From Lachnoclostridium sp. (GTDB taxonomy: Bacteria; Bacillota; Clostridia; Lachnospirales; Lachnospiraceae): 13,094 nt of DNA. The position numbers and the translations under genes were made by a program. Below are positions 1 to 6,758 of this stretch, in pieces. Where the stretch lies: the NCBI GenBank assembly GCA_003445895.1, contig DMCD01000053.1:1-13094 (forward strand). Direction: 5' to 3'. Every line of letters begins with the position of its first letter. Positions within the stretch are counted from its first letter, which is position 1. The notes beneath the pieces are model-generated. The model saw only the letters and a list, made by a program, of their open reading frames with translations, made no database searches and was not told the DNA's origin.

Positions 1-284
1 TCCGAGAAATCCTGATGTCCCGGAGTATCCAGAATATTGATGCAGTATCCGTCATAATTGAACTGAAGCACCGAGGAAGTGACGGAAATTCCTCTCTTCT
101 TCTCGATCTCCATCCAGTCGGAAACGGCGTGCTTGGTCGCCTTCCTGCCCTTGACGGTACCGGCCAGATTGATGGCGCCGCCATAGAGAAGAAACTTCTC
201 GGTCAGGGTCGTCTTACCGGCATCGGGGTGGGAAATAATGGCGAAGGTACGCCTCTTTTGAATCTCATCATGCAAAATGCTCAA
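1..284 (-). CDS. prfC: Peptide chain release factor 3 (RF3), N-terminal 94 residues, truncated by window edge
   Basis: This is a translational GTPase that removes RF1/RF2 from the ribosome after termination. Only the start of its G domain is in the window; the family is usually about 530 residues. Reading the minus strand from a TTG at 284 gives [20 protein letters not shown], then the P-loop DAGKTT (about residues 21-26), the RF3-type stretch [20 protein letters not shown] with [11 protein letters not shown] (switch I region), and the switch II motif DTPGHQDF close to the edge. The combination of TVKGR, SDWME and KKRGIS separates RF3 from LepA, TypA and EF-G. The TTG is chosen because AAAGGAGG lies 5 nt upstream and the nearby ATGs are out of frame. 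The gene has its own promoter, divergent from coaX. Identity is near certain; the rest of the gene lies to the left of base 1. Confidence 0.95.
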   Translation of the reverse strand, partial: MSILHDEIQKRRTFAIISHPDAGKTTLTEKFLLYGGAINLAGTVKGRKATKHAVSDWMEIEKKRGISVTSSVLQFNYDGYCINILDTPGHQDFS

Positions 285-289
285 GAAAA

Positions 290-297
290 CCTCCTTT
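290..297 (-). promoter_or_regulatory. Ribosome binding site that fixes the TTG start of prfC
   Basis: AAAGGAGG on the minus strand, 5 nt before TTG at 284. The two overlapping ATGs just downstream (CATGATGAG) are not in the RF3 frame, so this site supports the rare start codon. A second in-frame TTG three codons later is less well spaced. Confidence 0.8.
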
Positions 298-309
298 AAT
301 TGCCCGGCG

Positions 310-331
310 CCGGCCATCCCGGCCGGTTTTT
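310..331 (+). terminator. GC-rich hairpin with T5 tail, plus-strand orientation
   Basis: CCGGCC (310-315), loop ATCCC, GGCCGG (321-326), then TTTTT (327-331). This is a short intrinsic-terminator shape when read on the plus strand. It lies upstream of the coaX promoter, so it cannot end the coaX message; it could stop antisense transcripts leaving prfC before they reach coaX. In the opposite direction the same hairpin falls in the prfC 5' leader, just before its ribosome binding site. The six-base stem is short, so function is unproven. Confidence 0.4.
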
Positions 332-364
332 CTTCTCTTAGAGAGGGTGCAGGACAATACAGAT

Positions 365-393
365 ATTTTATTCCAGCCACTGTCGCAAGTCAA
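365..393 (-). promoter_or_regulatory. Vegetative promoter for prfC
   Basis: On the minus strand, TTGACT (388-393), a 17-nt spacer and TAAAAT (365-370). This closely matches the SigA/sigma-70 consensus. Transcription should start near 358, giving a leader of about 70 nt that contains the GC-rich hairpin and the prfC ribosome binding site. Confidence 0.7.
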
Positions 394-400
394 CTGAATC

Positions 401-429
401 TTGCCTTTAAACACAGGATCTTGTATACT
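401..429 (+). promoter_or_regulatory. Vegetative promoter for coaX
   Basis: TTGCCT (401-406), a 17-nt spacer and TATACT (424-429) on the plus strand. The start should be near 436, about 30 nt before the coaX ATG. Its -35 box lies only 7 bp from the -35 box of the divergent prfC promoter. Confidence 0.7.
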
Positions 430-466
430 CTGAACATACGAAACACAACAGGAAGGAGTACGGCCC

Positions 467-1234
467 ATGATTCTGGCAGTTGATATCGCGAACACCACCA
501 TTTCCATCGGATGCATCGACGCGAAACAGACCTATTTCTGGGAGCGCATCACCACGGTGATCGGCAAACCGAACCTGGAATACGCCATCTCTCTGAAAAC
601 CATTCTGGATATTTACGGGATTTCCCCGGATTCCATCGAAGGCGCGATCATCTCTTCAGTCGTACCTCCCTTGAACCGCACTCTGTCGGAGGCCATCCGC
701 AAAATCACCGGCATCCGTCCCCGCTTCGTCGGCTCCGGAATCAAGACCGGTCTCAATATCCGCATGGACAACCCCAAAAGCGTGGGCAGCGACATGATCG
801 TGAATGCGGTGGGCGCTCTCCGGGAGCACGAACCGCCTCTGGTCATCGTGGACACCGGAACGGCCACCACCATCTCGGTGATTGACAAGGGCTGCAACTA
901 CATCGGCGGCTGCATCCTTCCGGGCCTTCGTCTTTCCCTGGACGCCCTCTGCTCCGGCACGGCCCAGCTTCCGAAGATAAGCCTCGATCCGCCGAAACAC
1001 GTCATCGGAAAGAATACCGAGGACAGCATGCGCAGCGGCGTTATCTGCGGCCATGCCGACATGATAAACGGCCTGCTTACACGGATAGAGCAGGAACTCG
1101 GATGCAAACCGTCCATCATTGCCACCGGCGGCATCTTCAAGCTCCTGCTCCCTTATATGAATCATCCTGTTATCTATGACGGTACCCTTCTTCTGAAGGG
1201 TCTCCTCGAACTCTACAAGAAAAACCAGTCCTGA
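467..1234 (+). CDS. coaX: Type III pantothenate kinase
   Basis: This cytoplasmic enzyme phosphorylates pantothenate, the first step of coenzyme A synthesis, and belongs to the ASKHA kinase fold. At 255 residues it has normal family length. Visible motifs are the N-terminal phosphate-binding strand MILAVDIANTT (Asp6), the GSDMIVNAV segment with the expected catalytic Asp109, DTGTATT at 129-135, GGCILPGL at 147-154, and ATGG at 219-222 in the adenosine region. The ATG at 467 follows GGAAGGAG with an 8-nt gap. Two positions differ from the commonest family pattern: Ala8 replaces Gly in D-[IV]-G-N-T, and Met110 replaces Arg in the DR pair. The gene stands alone on the plus strand, and its TGA ends at 1234, immediately beside the stop of the convergent SseB-like gene. 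Family assignment is secure. Confidence 0.93.
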   Translation: MILAVDIANTTISIGCIDAKQTYFWERITTVIGKPNLEYAISLKTILDIYGISPDSIEGAIISSVVPPLNRTLSEAIRKITGIRPRFVGSGIKTGLNIRMDNPKSVGSDMIVNAVGALREHEPPLVIVDTGTATTISVIDKGCNYIGGCILPGLRLSLDALCSGTAQLPKISLDPPKHVIGKNTEDSMRSGVICGHADMINGLLTRIEQELGCKPSIIATGGIFKLLLPYMNHPVIYDGTLLLKGLLELYKKNQS

Positions 1235-2005
1235 TTACTGCACGCTGAGTTCTTCCAGAATCCGGTCAATCTTGTTCAGATCCAGTCCGAGTCCGAAGCC
1301 GAAGGGATTTACCACAATCCCGTCGGCTTTTTTTGCAAGTTTCCGCAGATCCTTGAAGCTCATTCTTCCGGCCTCGTAGATGTGCTTTCTGTCAAACTTG
1401 AAAAACTCCGTCGGATCGCTGAAGACGGCAAAATACTTCCCGCCGGCCTTGTTGGTCACCATCGGGTTCTTCCCGGTTTCCGGATTCATGGGAATCAGGT
1501 ACATGGCCTCGGCCAGCTCCCGGCTGAACTCCTTCTGATCCTGCGGGGTCACGCGGTTTTTGGAGATTCCCTGATAGAACCGGTTGGCGGCGCGCACCAG
1601 TCCCGGATTCAGGGTGCTTCCGGTCTCCTCATCCGGTCTGGTAATCAGATTGAAGAGCGACATGGTGAAGGCGCTGTCCTGTCCGTGGTCGATGGTGATG
1701 GCCTCTATGCCGCTGCGGTACAGATCATTGAAGAATCCCAGCCTCTGCTTCGGTGCAATCTCCATCTCCCGCACTTCCAGTCCGAGATCCCGGATATTCC
1801 GCACATTGTCCTCGGCAAAGGAATGGTCGGTGAAAATCCACGCCGTGGGAACGCCGTCCTCCTCATCCATGTAGAAGTTATTGGTTACCCTGACAATGAT
1901 GGTATACATCTCTTCTTCCGTCCGCACCAGGTCAAAGATCCGGTTTGCGTTTTCGCGGTCTGTCTCTTCACCGCATGCCATGAGCAGCTTGCGAAGTTCT
2001 TTCAT
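1235..2005 (-). CDS. SseB-family protein with two SseB-like halves
   Basis: A 256-residue soluble protein with no signal peptide or membrane segment. The C-terminal half (about 165-255) has the SseB N-terminal-domain pattern: YLIPMNPETG, then KYFAVFSDPTEFFKF, LRKLAKKADGIVVNPFGFGL and a final amphipathic helix. The N-terminal half (about 33-120) has a similar order, with VPTAWIFTD, a helix, LYRSGIEAITIDHG and another helix, so it may be a diverged second copy. SseB domains occur widely in proteins of poorly known function, and I do not assign a role. The ATG at 2005 is preferred over an ATG 45 nt upstream because AGGAGG sits 5 nt before it, while the upstream ATG lies inside the terminator-like hairpin. 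It follows ftsZ on the same strand, and its TAA directly abuts the coaX TGA. Confidence 0.8.
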   Translation of the reverse strand: MKELRKLLMACGEETDRENANRIFDLVRTEEEMYTIIVRVTNNFYMDEEDGVPTAWIFTDHSFAEDNVRNIRDLGLEVREMEIAPKQRLGFFNDLYRSGIEAITIDHGQDSAFTMSLFNLITRPDEETGSTLNPGLVRAANRFYQGISKNRVTPQDQKEFSRELAEAMYLIPMNPETGKNPMVTNKAGGKYFAVFSDPTEFFKFDRKHIYEAGRMSFKDLRKLAKKADGIVVNPFGFGLGLDLNKIDRILEELSVQ

Positions 2006-2010
2006 ATCTT

Positions 2011-2016
2011 CCTCCT
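2011..2016 (-). promoter_or_regulatory. Ribosome binding site deciding the SseB-like start
   Basis: AGGAGG on the minus strand, 5 nt before the ATG at 2005. No comparable site precedes the in-frame upstream ATG at 2050, so the shorter reading is favoured. Confidence 0.75.
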
Positions 2017-2021
2017 GACTT

Positions 2022-2056
2022 GAAAAGGACCATACCGCCGGCAGCAGCATGGTCCT
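2022..2056 (-). terminator. Hairpin after ftsZ: terminator or attenuator before the SseB-like gene
   Basis: On the minus strand, AGGACCAT (2049-2056) pairs perfectly with ATGGTCCT (2026-2033) around a GC-rich 15-nt loop and is followed by TTTTC. It sits 22 nt after the ftsZ stop and only 5 nt before the ribosome binding site of the next gene. No separate promoter for the SseB-like gene is obvious, so partial readthrough from ftsZ is a reasonable inference. The short U tract suggests incomplete termination. Confidence 0.55.
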
Positions 2057-2077
2057 GAAAAATTGGCGTATTCGGTA

Positions 2078-3280
2078 TTATCTCTTATTCTTGAGGAAAC
2101 TCGGGATACTGATCTGCGTCTGGGTCTGGGTCGGAGTAAAGGGCTGTGCGGGAGCCTGCGGAAGAGGCTTCACCGTCTCCTTCTTCTCCGGAGCAGGTGT
2201 ACTCGGCACATAAGCAGATTCCGGCTTGTAGGTCTGAACAGCCTTCGGTGCCGGGCTCTGCGGTCTTGCCTGGGATGCAGATGCATTCTGGGCAAATGTG
2301 CCCGCCGGTCTTGCGCCGATGCCAGTGCTGTGCTCGTCAAGGCCCGTTGCGATAACGGTGATGGTGCACTCATCCTGGGCATTCTCATCATACATCGCAC
2401 CGAAGATGATGTTGGCATCATCGCCGGAAAGCTCCTGAACATAGGTAGCGGCCTCGTTGGCCTCGATCAGGCTGATATCGCCGGAAATATTGATAATAAC
2501 ATGGCTTGCACCGTCGATGGTGGTCTCCAGCAGCGGGCTGGATACGGCCTGCTTGACGGCCTCGACAGCCTTGTCGTCGCCCTTGGCATGTCCGATACCG
2601 ATATGAGCGATGCCCTTGTCGATCATGACAGTCTGAACGTCCGCAAAGTCAAGGTTGATGAGACCCGGAACATTGATCAGATCGGTGATTCCCTGCACGG
2701 CCTGCTGAAGGACCTCATCGGCCTTGCGCAGTGCATCCGGCATGGTGGTTCTGCGATCCACGATCTCCAGCAGCTTGTCGTTGGGGATGACAATCAGGGT
2801 ATCTACGCTGGCTTTCAGCTTCTCAATGCCGTTCAGGGCATTGTTCATACGCTGTTTTGCCTCAAAACGGAAAGGCTTTGTCACAACGCCGACCGTGAGA
2901 ATGCCCATATCCTTGGCAATTCTGGCGATGACGGGAGCTGCGCCGGTTCCTGTACCGCCGCCCATACCGCAGGTTACGAATACCATGTCCGCTCCCTTGA
3001 GAGCAGTCTGGATATCATCCTGGTTCTCCTCCGCTGCCTTCTCTCCAACCTCAGGCTGTGCGCCTGCGCCGAGTCCCTTGGTCAGCTTCTCGCCGATCTG
3101 CATCTGTGTGGACGCCTTGCACATGGACAGGGCCTGCTTATCGGTATTCACGCCGATAAATTCCACACCGGCAATATTCTCATCGATCATTCTGTTAACC
3201 GCGTTGTTTCCGGCTCCGCCAACGCCGACAACAATGATTCTTGCCGAGTTCTCTGACTCGCTCATCTTCACCTCTAACAA
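2078..3280 (-). CDS. ftsZ: Cell division protein FtsZ
   Basis: This tubulin-like GTPase assembles the cytokinetic Z ring. The 400-residue product starts with MLEVK. It has the nucleotide-binding strand [18 protein letters not shown] (15-32), the signature loop GGGTGTG (107-113), the T7 synergy loop NLDFADV (209-215), which completes the neighbour's GTPase site, an Ala/Pro/Gln-rich linker (about 322-388) and the C-terminal peptide [11 protein letters not shown] (390-400) that partner proteins bind. Two starts are possible. TTG at 3280 has AGGAGG 7 nt upstream and gives the MLE[IV]K beginning I associate with Lachnospiraceae FtsZ; ATG at 3265 has a weaker GAGG 5 nt upstream. I prefer the TTG. 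The gene has its own promoter and a leader of about 125 nt, and lies downstream of ftsQ. No ftsA or sepF is beside it. Identity is certain. Confidence 0.98.
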   Translation of the reverse strand: MLEVKMSESENSARIIVVGVGGAGNNAVNRMIDENIAGVEFIGVNTDKQALSMCKASTQMQIGEKLTKGLGAGAQPEVGEKAAEENQDDIQTALKGADMVFVTCGMGGGTGTGAAPVIARIAKDMGILTVGVVTKPFRFEAKQRMNNALNGIEKLKASVDTLIVIPNDKLLEIVDRRTTMPDALRKADEVLQQAVQGITDLINVPGLINLDFADVQTVMIDKGIAHIGIGHAKGDDKAVEAVKQAVSSPLLETTIDGASHVIINISGDISLIEANEAATYVQELSGDDANIIFGAMYDENAQDECTITVIATGLDEHSTGIGARPAGTFAQNASASQARPQSPAPKAVQTYKPESAYVPSTPAPEKKETVKPLPQAPAQPFTPTQTQTQISIPSFLKNKR

Positions 3281-3318
3281 AATGCTTCCTCCTCTTTACG
3301 AACAACTATCTTCCTCAG

Positions 3319-3408
3319 CTATGCCTGCCGCAGCGCGGCAACGAGCTCTTCTATGCTCCCGATGCTGTCAAACACAAAGTCACCTTGCCCGAAGAAGGGC
3401 AGGGTCAC
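3319..3408 (-). other. Possible 29-codon leader ORF or gene remnant upstream of ftsZ
   Basis: A GTG at 3408 opens a 29-codon frame ending in TAG at 3319-3321. It reads VTLPFFGQGDFVFDS, then IGSIEELVAALRQA. The composition is protein-like: a strand-like segment followed by an amphipathic helix. There is no Shine-Dalgarno site before the GTG, and an in-frame TAG precedes it by two codons. The GTG lies almost exactly where the ftsZ promoter should start transcription, so it could be read as a leaderless message, or it may be the tail of a decayed gene. Two small hairpins lie within the frame (3386-3401 and 3326-3340). I recognise no family. Confidence 0.3.
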
Positions 3409-3413
3409 TAACT

Positions 3414-3442
3414 AATATATTTCATTACCTCAAAAAAATCAA
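3414..3442 (-). promoter_or_regulatory. Vegetative promoter for ftsZ
   Basis: On the minus strand, TTGATT (3437-3442), a 17-nt spacer and TATATT (3414-3419), immediately after the ftsQ stop codon. The expected start near 3407 gives a leader of about 125 nt. This would let ftsZ be expressed independently of the mraY-ftsQ transcript. Confidence 0.65.
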
Positions 3443-3444
3443 TA

Positions 3445-4230
3445 CTAATTCTGCTCAAATCTGTACATCGGATTATTATTTGAACCGTCATAGCTGTCAA
3501 GATAGAGGGTTCCCGCCAGGTCCGGATAGTCCGCCAGGATGTCCTTCAGCTCCATCAGCTTGCCGCTCATGTTGTCGCTGGAGCCTAACCTCACGATGAG
3601 ACTGCCGATATAAAGGGTCGCCTCCTTGCTCTCGTTGAAGCTGATCCTGTCGGTTTTAATATTGCTGGTTTCCAGCACCTGCGTCAGCGTCAGAATCTCC
3701 CCGAAGACCTCCGGGTCATCCACGGGCAGGGCCTGATTCAGGACGATGTGTCCGAAGCTCATGCCGGTCACCAGCGGTACATCCTCAATGACTTCCTGGG
3801 TGCTCTCCACCACCATTCCGTCCTTGTCGAAGTACATGTTGCTTCCCATGTAGCTCACGTAGCCCACCAGGCTCTTCTCATATACAATCAGCTCTACCCG
3901 GACCGGATCGCGGAAGGCTATCCGGTAATCCTCCACGAAGGGGATCACCTTGTGGGGCCGCAGCCGGAACTGCAGCCAGGTCAGCAGCGCGCTTTTTCCC
4001 GGAACATCGCCGAGTATCCGCTCTTCCAGCTCTTCCGGCTGGTAATGCCGGTTTCCGCTGACCGTCACCTCATGGATCGGCACGGCGGCGATGAGCAGGA
4101 GAAACAGCAGAATTCCGGCTGCGATGGCAGCGGGAAGAAATGTTTTCCGGTGCTGGAAAACATAATGCCCTACCTTCTCCGGAGCCGCCTGCTCCGTCCG
4201 GAACGCGGGAGTTCTCTCTTCGTTATACAT
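3445..4230 (-). CDS. ftsQ: Cell division protein FtsQ/DivIB
   Basis: This bitopic membrane protein of the divisome bridges early and late division proteins. The 261-residue sequence has a short cytoplasmic tail (1-30), a single membrane segment (about 32-50, AAIAAGILLFLLLIAAV), a POTRA domain beginning right after it (about 51-119, including IHEVTVSGNRHYQPEEL and ending near RVELIVYEKS) and the FtsQ beta domain (about 120-250, with MYFDKDGMVV). Sequence identity is low across this family; the call rests on topology, POTRA pattern and position between ftsW and ftsZ. The start codon lies within the end of ftsW (8-nt overlap, 4223-4230), so translation is probably coupled. The gene ends with TAG at 3445-3447, and no terminator hairpin follows. 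DivIB is the usual name in Gram-positive bacteria. Confidence 0.88.
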   Translation of the reverse strand: MYNEERTPAFRTEQAAPEKVGHYVFQHRKTFLPAAIAAGILLFLLLIAAVPIHEVTVSGNRHYQPEELEERILGDVPGKSALLTWLQFRLRPHKVIPFVEDYRIAFRDPVRVELIVYEKSLVGYVSYMGSNMYFDKDGMVVESTQEVIEDVPLVTGMSFGHIVLNQALPVDDPEVFGEILTLTQVLETSNIKTDRISFNESKEATLYIGSLIVRLGSSDNMSGKLMELKDILADYPDLAGTLYLDSYDGSNNNPMYRFEQN

Positions 4231-5386
4231 TCTTCTCTTCCTGTCTTATCTGGTTCGATACGCTCAGGGCGATTCCCATCTCCACCATCAGCAGCATGAC
4301 AGAGGTTCCGCCGTAGCTGATAAAGGGAAGCGTAACACCGGTGTTGGGAATGACGTTGGTAACCACGGCGATATTCAGGATGACCTGAATCGCGATGTGG
4401 GCCATAATGCCGACCACCAGCATGGAACCGAAGAGGTCGGGGGCATTTTCCGCAATTACCACAAACCGGTAAATCATGAACATGAACATCATGATCAGGC
4501 AGACCGCGCCGAAGAGGCCCAGCTCCTCGCAGATGATGGAGAATATCATATCATTCTGCGCCTCGGGCACGAAGCCCAGCTTCTGCAGGCTCTGTCCCAG
4601 GCCCTTTCCGAAGAAGCCGCCGGAACCGATGGCGTAAAGGCCCTGCAGCACCTGATAGCCGCCGGACCGGGAATACTTGACCGGATTTCTCCACACATTG
4701 ATGCGGGCCAGCTGGTAATCCTGCAGAATCCTCAGCTTTACCAGCACATCCCCGATATAGGGGGCAAGAATCAGCACGCCTATCAGGAATCCCATCAGGG
4801 CAAAGAAGGGCCACCTTTTCTTGACCGATACAAAGAGCATGACATAGACAATGCCGCAGATAATAATTCCCGAACTCAGGTTGTTGAGGGTAACGCCGAA
4901 CGCCAGCGGAGCGCTGAGCAGAATGATCAGCCGGACATTCCTGAGCTCATTGACCTTTACGCCCAGTCTCGCCACAATCACCGCGATCAGGAGAATCAGG
5001 GCGATCTTGATAAACTCCGTGGGCTGGAACTGTACCGGTCCCAGCTTCAGCCATCTCTTTTTTCCGTGGGATGCCACGCCCAGGGGAGTCAGTGCCGTCA
5101 GCCCCAGGAGAATAAAGGAAACCAGGTAGGCCGGTATGGCATATTTTGCAAAGCGGTGATAATCCAGCTTCGAGACGATCAGCATGGCAAAAAAGCTCAC
5201 CAGTTCAAACAGCGCCTGCCTCTCCACAAAATAGGAGGATTTGCCGTAGTCCAGCTGGGCCTTGTAGGAGCTTGCGCTGTAGATCATGACAAGCCCGAAC
5301 ACACAGAGAAAGATAATGCTGACGAGAAGCTCCAGGTCGTAAAACTGATGCCTGCCCGCTTTTTTCGCTTTGACTTTTCCAGCCAT
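4223..5386 (-). CDS. ftsW: SEDS-family peptidoglycan glycosyltransferase FtsW (or SpoVE)
   Basis: This polytopic membrane glycosyltransferase polymerises lipid II at the septum together with a class B transpeptidase. The 387 residues form roughly ten hydrophobic segments after a basic N-terminus. SEDS hallmarks are SYFVERQALF, the GPVQFQPTE segment (116-124), YQVLQGLYAIGSGGFFGKGLGQS, then KLGFVPEAQNDMIF with the essential Asp at 279, EELG (287-290) and the C-terminal PNTGVTLPFISYGGTS. It follows murD by 6 nt, and its ribosome binding site (around AAGGA) overlaps the murD stop, which suggests translational coupling; its 3' end overlaps ftsQ. In Bacillus the gene at this position between murD and divIB is spoVE, so a sporulation role is possible if the organism sporulates. 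Assignment to the SEDS family is secure; FtsW against SpoVE is not decided by sequence. Confidence 0.92.
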   Translation of the reverse strand: MAGKVKAKKAGRHQFYDLELLVSIIFLCVFGLVMIYSASSYKAQLDYGKSSYFVERQALFELVSFFAMLIVSKLDYHRFAKYAIPAYLVSFILLGLTALTPLGVASHGKKRWLKLGPVQFQPTEFIKIALILLIAVIVARLGVKVNELRNVRLIILLSAPLAFGVTLNNLSSGIIICGIVYVMLFVSVKKRWPFFALMGFLIGVLILAPYIGDVLVKLRILQDYQLARINVWRNPVKYSRSGGYQVLQGLYAIGSGGFFGKGLGQSLQKLGFVPEAQNDMIFSIICEELGLFGAVCLIMMFMFMIYRFVVIAENAPDLFGSMLVVGIMAHIAIQVILNIAVVTNVIPNTGVTLPFISYGGTSVMLLMVEMGIALSVSNQIRQEEKNV

Positions 5387-5392
5387 AAATCC

Positions 5393-6742
5393 TTACCTCA
5401 GATTTCTGACATACTCCTTGAACTTCTCTCCGCGCACCTCGAAATTCGGGAACTGTCCCCAGCTTGCGCAGGCCGGCGACAGAAGCACATAATCGCCTTC
5501 CTCGGCATAGGAAGCGCAGACGCGGACCGCCTCTTCCAGATTTTCCGCAAACATGATGTTGTTAAATCCGTGCCGTCTCGCGCATTCCGCGATCTTCTCG
5601 CGGGTCTGGCCGATCAGCACCAGATAGCGGACCTTGCCGTCAAAGGCCTCAATCCACTCGTCATATTCGCTGTGCTTGTCATAACCGCCGCCGATCAGAA
5701 GGGTCTTTGCCGGCATGGCGCGGATCGCCTGAATGGCCGCATCCGGATTGGTTCCCTTGGAATCGTTGTAATACTTTACGCCGCGGATCTCCTCGACAAA
5801 TTCAATGCGGTGCTCCACCGCCTTGAAGTTCTTTACCGCCTCGCGGATCTTCTCCAGCGGCACGCCGGAGGCCTGGGCCATGGCAACCGCGCACATCACG
5901 TTCTCATAATTGTGGCGGCCGAGGAGCTGCATGTCGTGAATGCCGAGAATATCGGTGGTCTTGCCGTTCTCCCGGTATACGATGCGGTCCCCGTCCAGGC
6001 AGTAGCCGTTCTCCAGAGACTCTCTGCTGGAAAACCATACCACATGAAGGTCCAGGGTCTGTCCGAAGGCCCGGAGTGCCGGGTCGTCATAGTTGAGCAC
6101 GCAGGTATCTTCCTTTGTCTGGTTCTTTGTGATGCTCTCCTTTACCTGGGTATAGCATTCCATGGTGCCGTGACGGTCCAGATGGTCCGGCGTAATGTTG
6201 GTGATGCAGCTGACATTCGGATGGAAATCCAGAACCGTCTCCAGCATGAAACTGGAAATCTCCGCCACGGTCATGGACTCCGGTGTGGTCTCAAGGGCGT
6301 GGGCCGTATAGGGATCGCCGATATTGCCCACCACGAATACGCTCTTGTACCAGGTCTTCATGATCTCGCCGGTCAGCGCCGTCGTGGTTGTCTTTCCGTT
6401 GGTGCCGGTGATGGCGCAGAGTCTGCCCTGCGCATAGTGATAAGCCAGCTGAATTTCTCCCCAGATCGGAATCTGACAGTCCTCAATCAGCTTTACGAAG
6501 GGAACGGTCAGCGGGATGCCGGGGCTTACCACCGCCAGCTCCACGCCCAGCAGATCCATCCGGGTCAGCTCGCCGAGAAGAATCTCCACCTTGTCATCTT
6601 CCGCGAAGGACGCTCTCAGCTTTTCGTTATCCAGTTTATCGTTGCCGTCATAGAGAATGACCTCTTTATCCTTCTTCAGAAGAAGCTTTGCCGCGGCAAA
6701 GCCGCTCTTTCCCGCGCCGGCTACCAGTACTTTCTTACCCAT
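5393..6742 (-). CDS. murD: UDP-N-acetylmuramoyl-L-alanine:D-glutamate ligase
   Basis: This cytoplasmic Mur ligase adds D-glutamate to UDP-MurNAc-L-Ala using ATP. The 449 residues show the usual three domains: an N-terminal Rossmann-like domain (VLVAGAGKSG at 5-14, VVSPGIP at 71-77), a central ATPase domain with P-loop GTNGKTTT (113-120), EISSFML (161-167) and NITPDHLDRHGT (182-193), and the C-terminal domain with DSKGTNPDA (327-335) and LLSPACASWGQF (420-431), a MurD-type signature. A Lys near residue 201 fits the carbamylated lysine of the family. The ATG at 6742 is preferred to an in-frame ATG 60 nt upstream because GGGAGGAAAAG precedes it and the upstream ATG would lie inside mraY. The gap to mraY is 16 nt. 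Missing motifs: none. Confidence 0.97.
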   Translation of the reverse strand: MGKKVLVAGAGKSGFAAAKLLLKKDKEVILYDGNDKLDNEKLRASFAEDDKVEILLGELTRMDLLGVELAVVSPGIPLTVPFVKLIEDCQIPIWGEIQLAYHYAQGRLCAITGTNGKTTTTALTGEIMKTWYKSVFVVGNIGDPYTAHALETTPESMTVAEISSFMLETVLDFHPNVSCITNITPDHLDRHGTMECYTQVKESITKNQTKEDTCVLNYDDPALRAFGQTLDLHVVWFSSRESLENGYCLDGDRIVYRENGKTTDILGIHDMQLLGRHNYENVMCAVAMAQASGVPLEKIREAVKNFKAVEHRIEFVEEIRGVKYYNDSKGTNPDAAIQAIRAMPAKTLLIGGGYDKHSEYDEWIEAFDGKVRYLVLIGQTREKIAECARRHGFNNIMFAENLEEAVRVCASYAEEGDYVLLSPACASWGQFPNFEVRGEKFKEYVRNLR

Positions 6743-6758
6743 GTTTTTCTTTTCCTCC

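Noticed and set aside
2006..2050. Upstream ATG at 2050 as start of the SseB-like protein
   Set aside because: It lies inside the terminator-like hairpin and lacks a ribosome binding site; the ATG at 2005 has AGGAGG at 5 nt.
2063..3256. A 397-codon plus-strand open frame opposite ftsZ
   Set aside because: FtsZ on the minus strand is complete with all motifs; this frame is Leu/Arg/Cys-rich shadow sequence.
3340..3375. TTGACA near 3365-3370 (minus strand) as the -35 box of an ftsZ promoter
   Set aside because: No -10 box lies 16-18 nt downstream; TTGATT-17-TATATT at 3414-3442 is a much better candidate.
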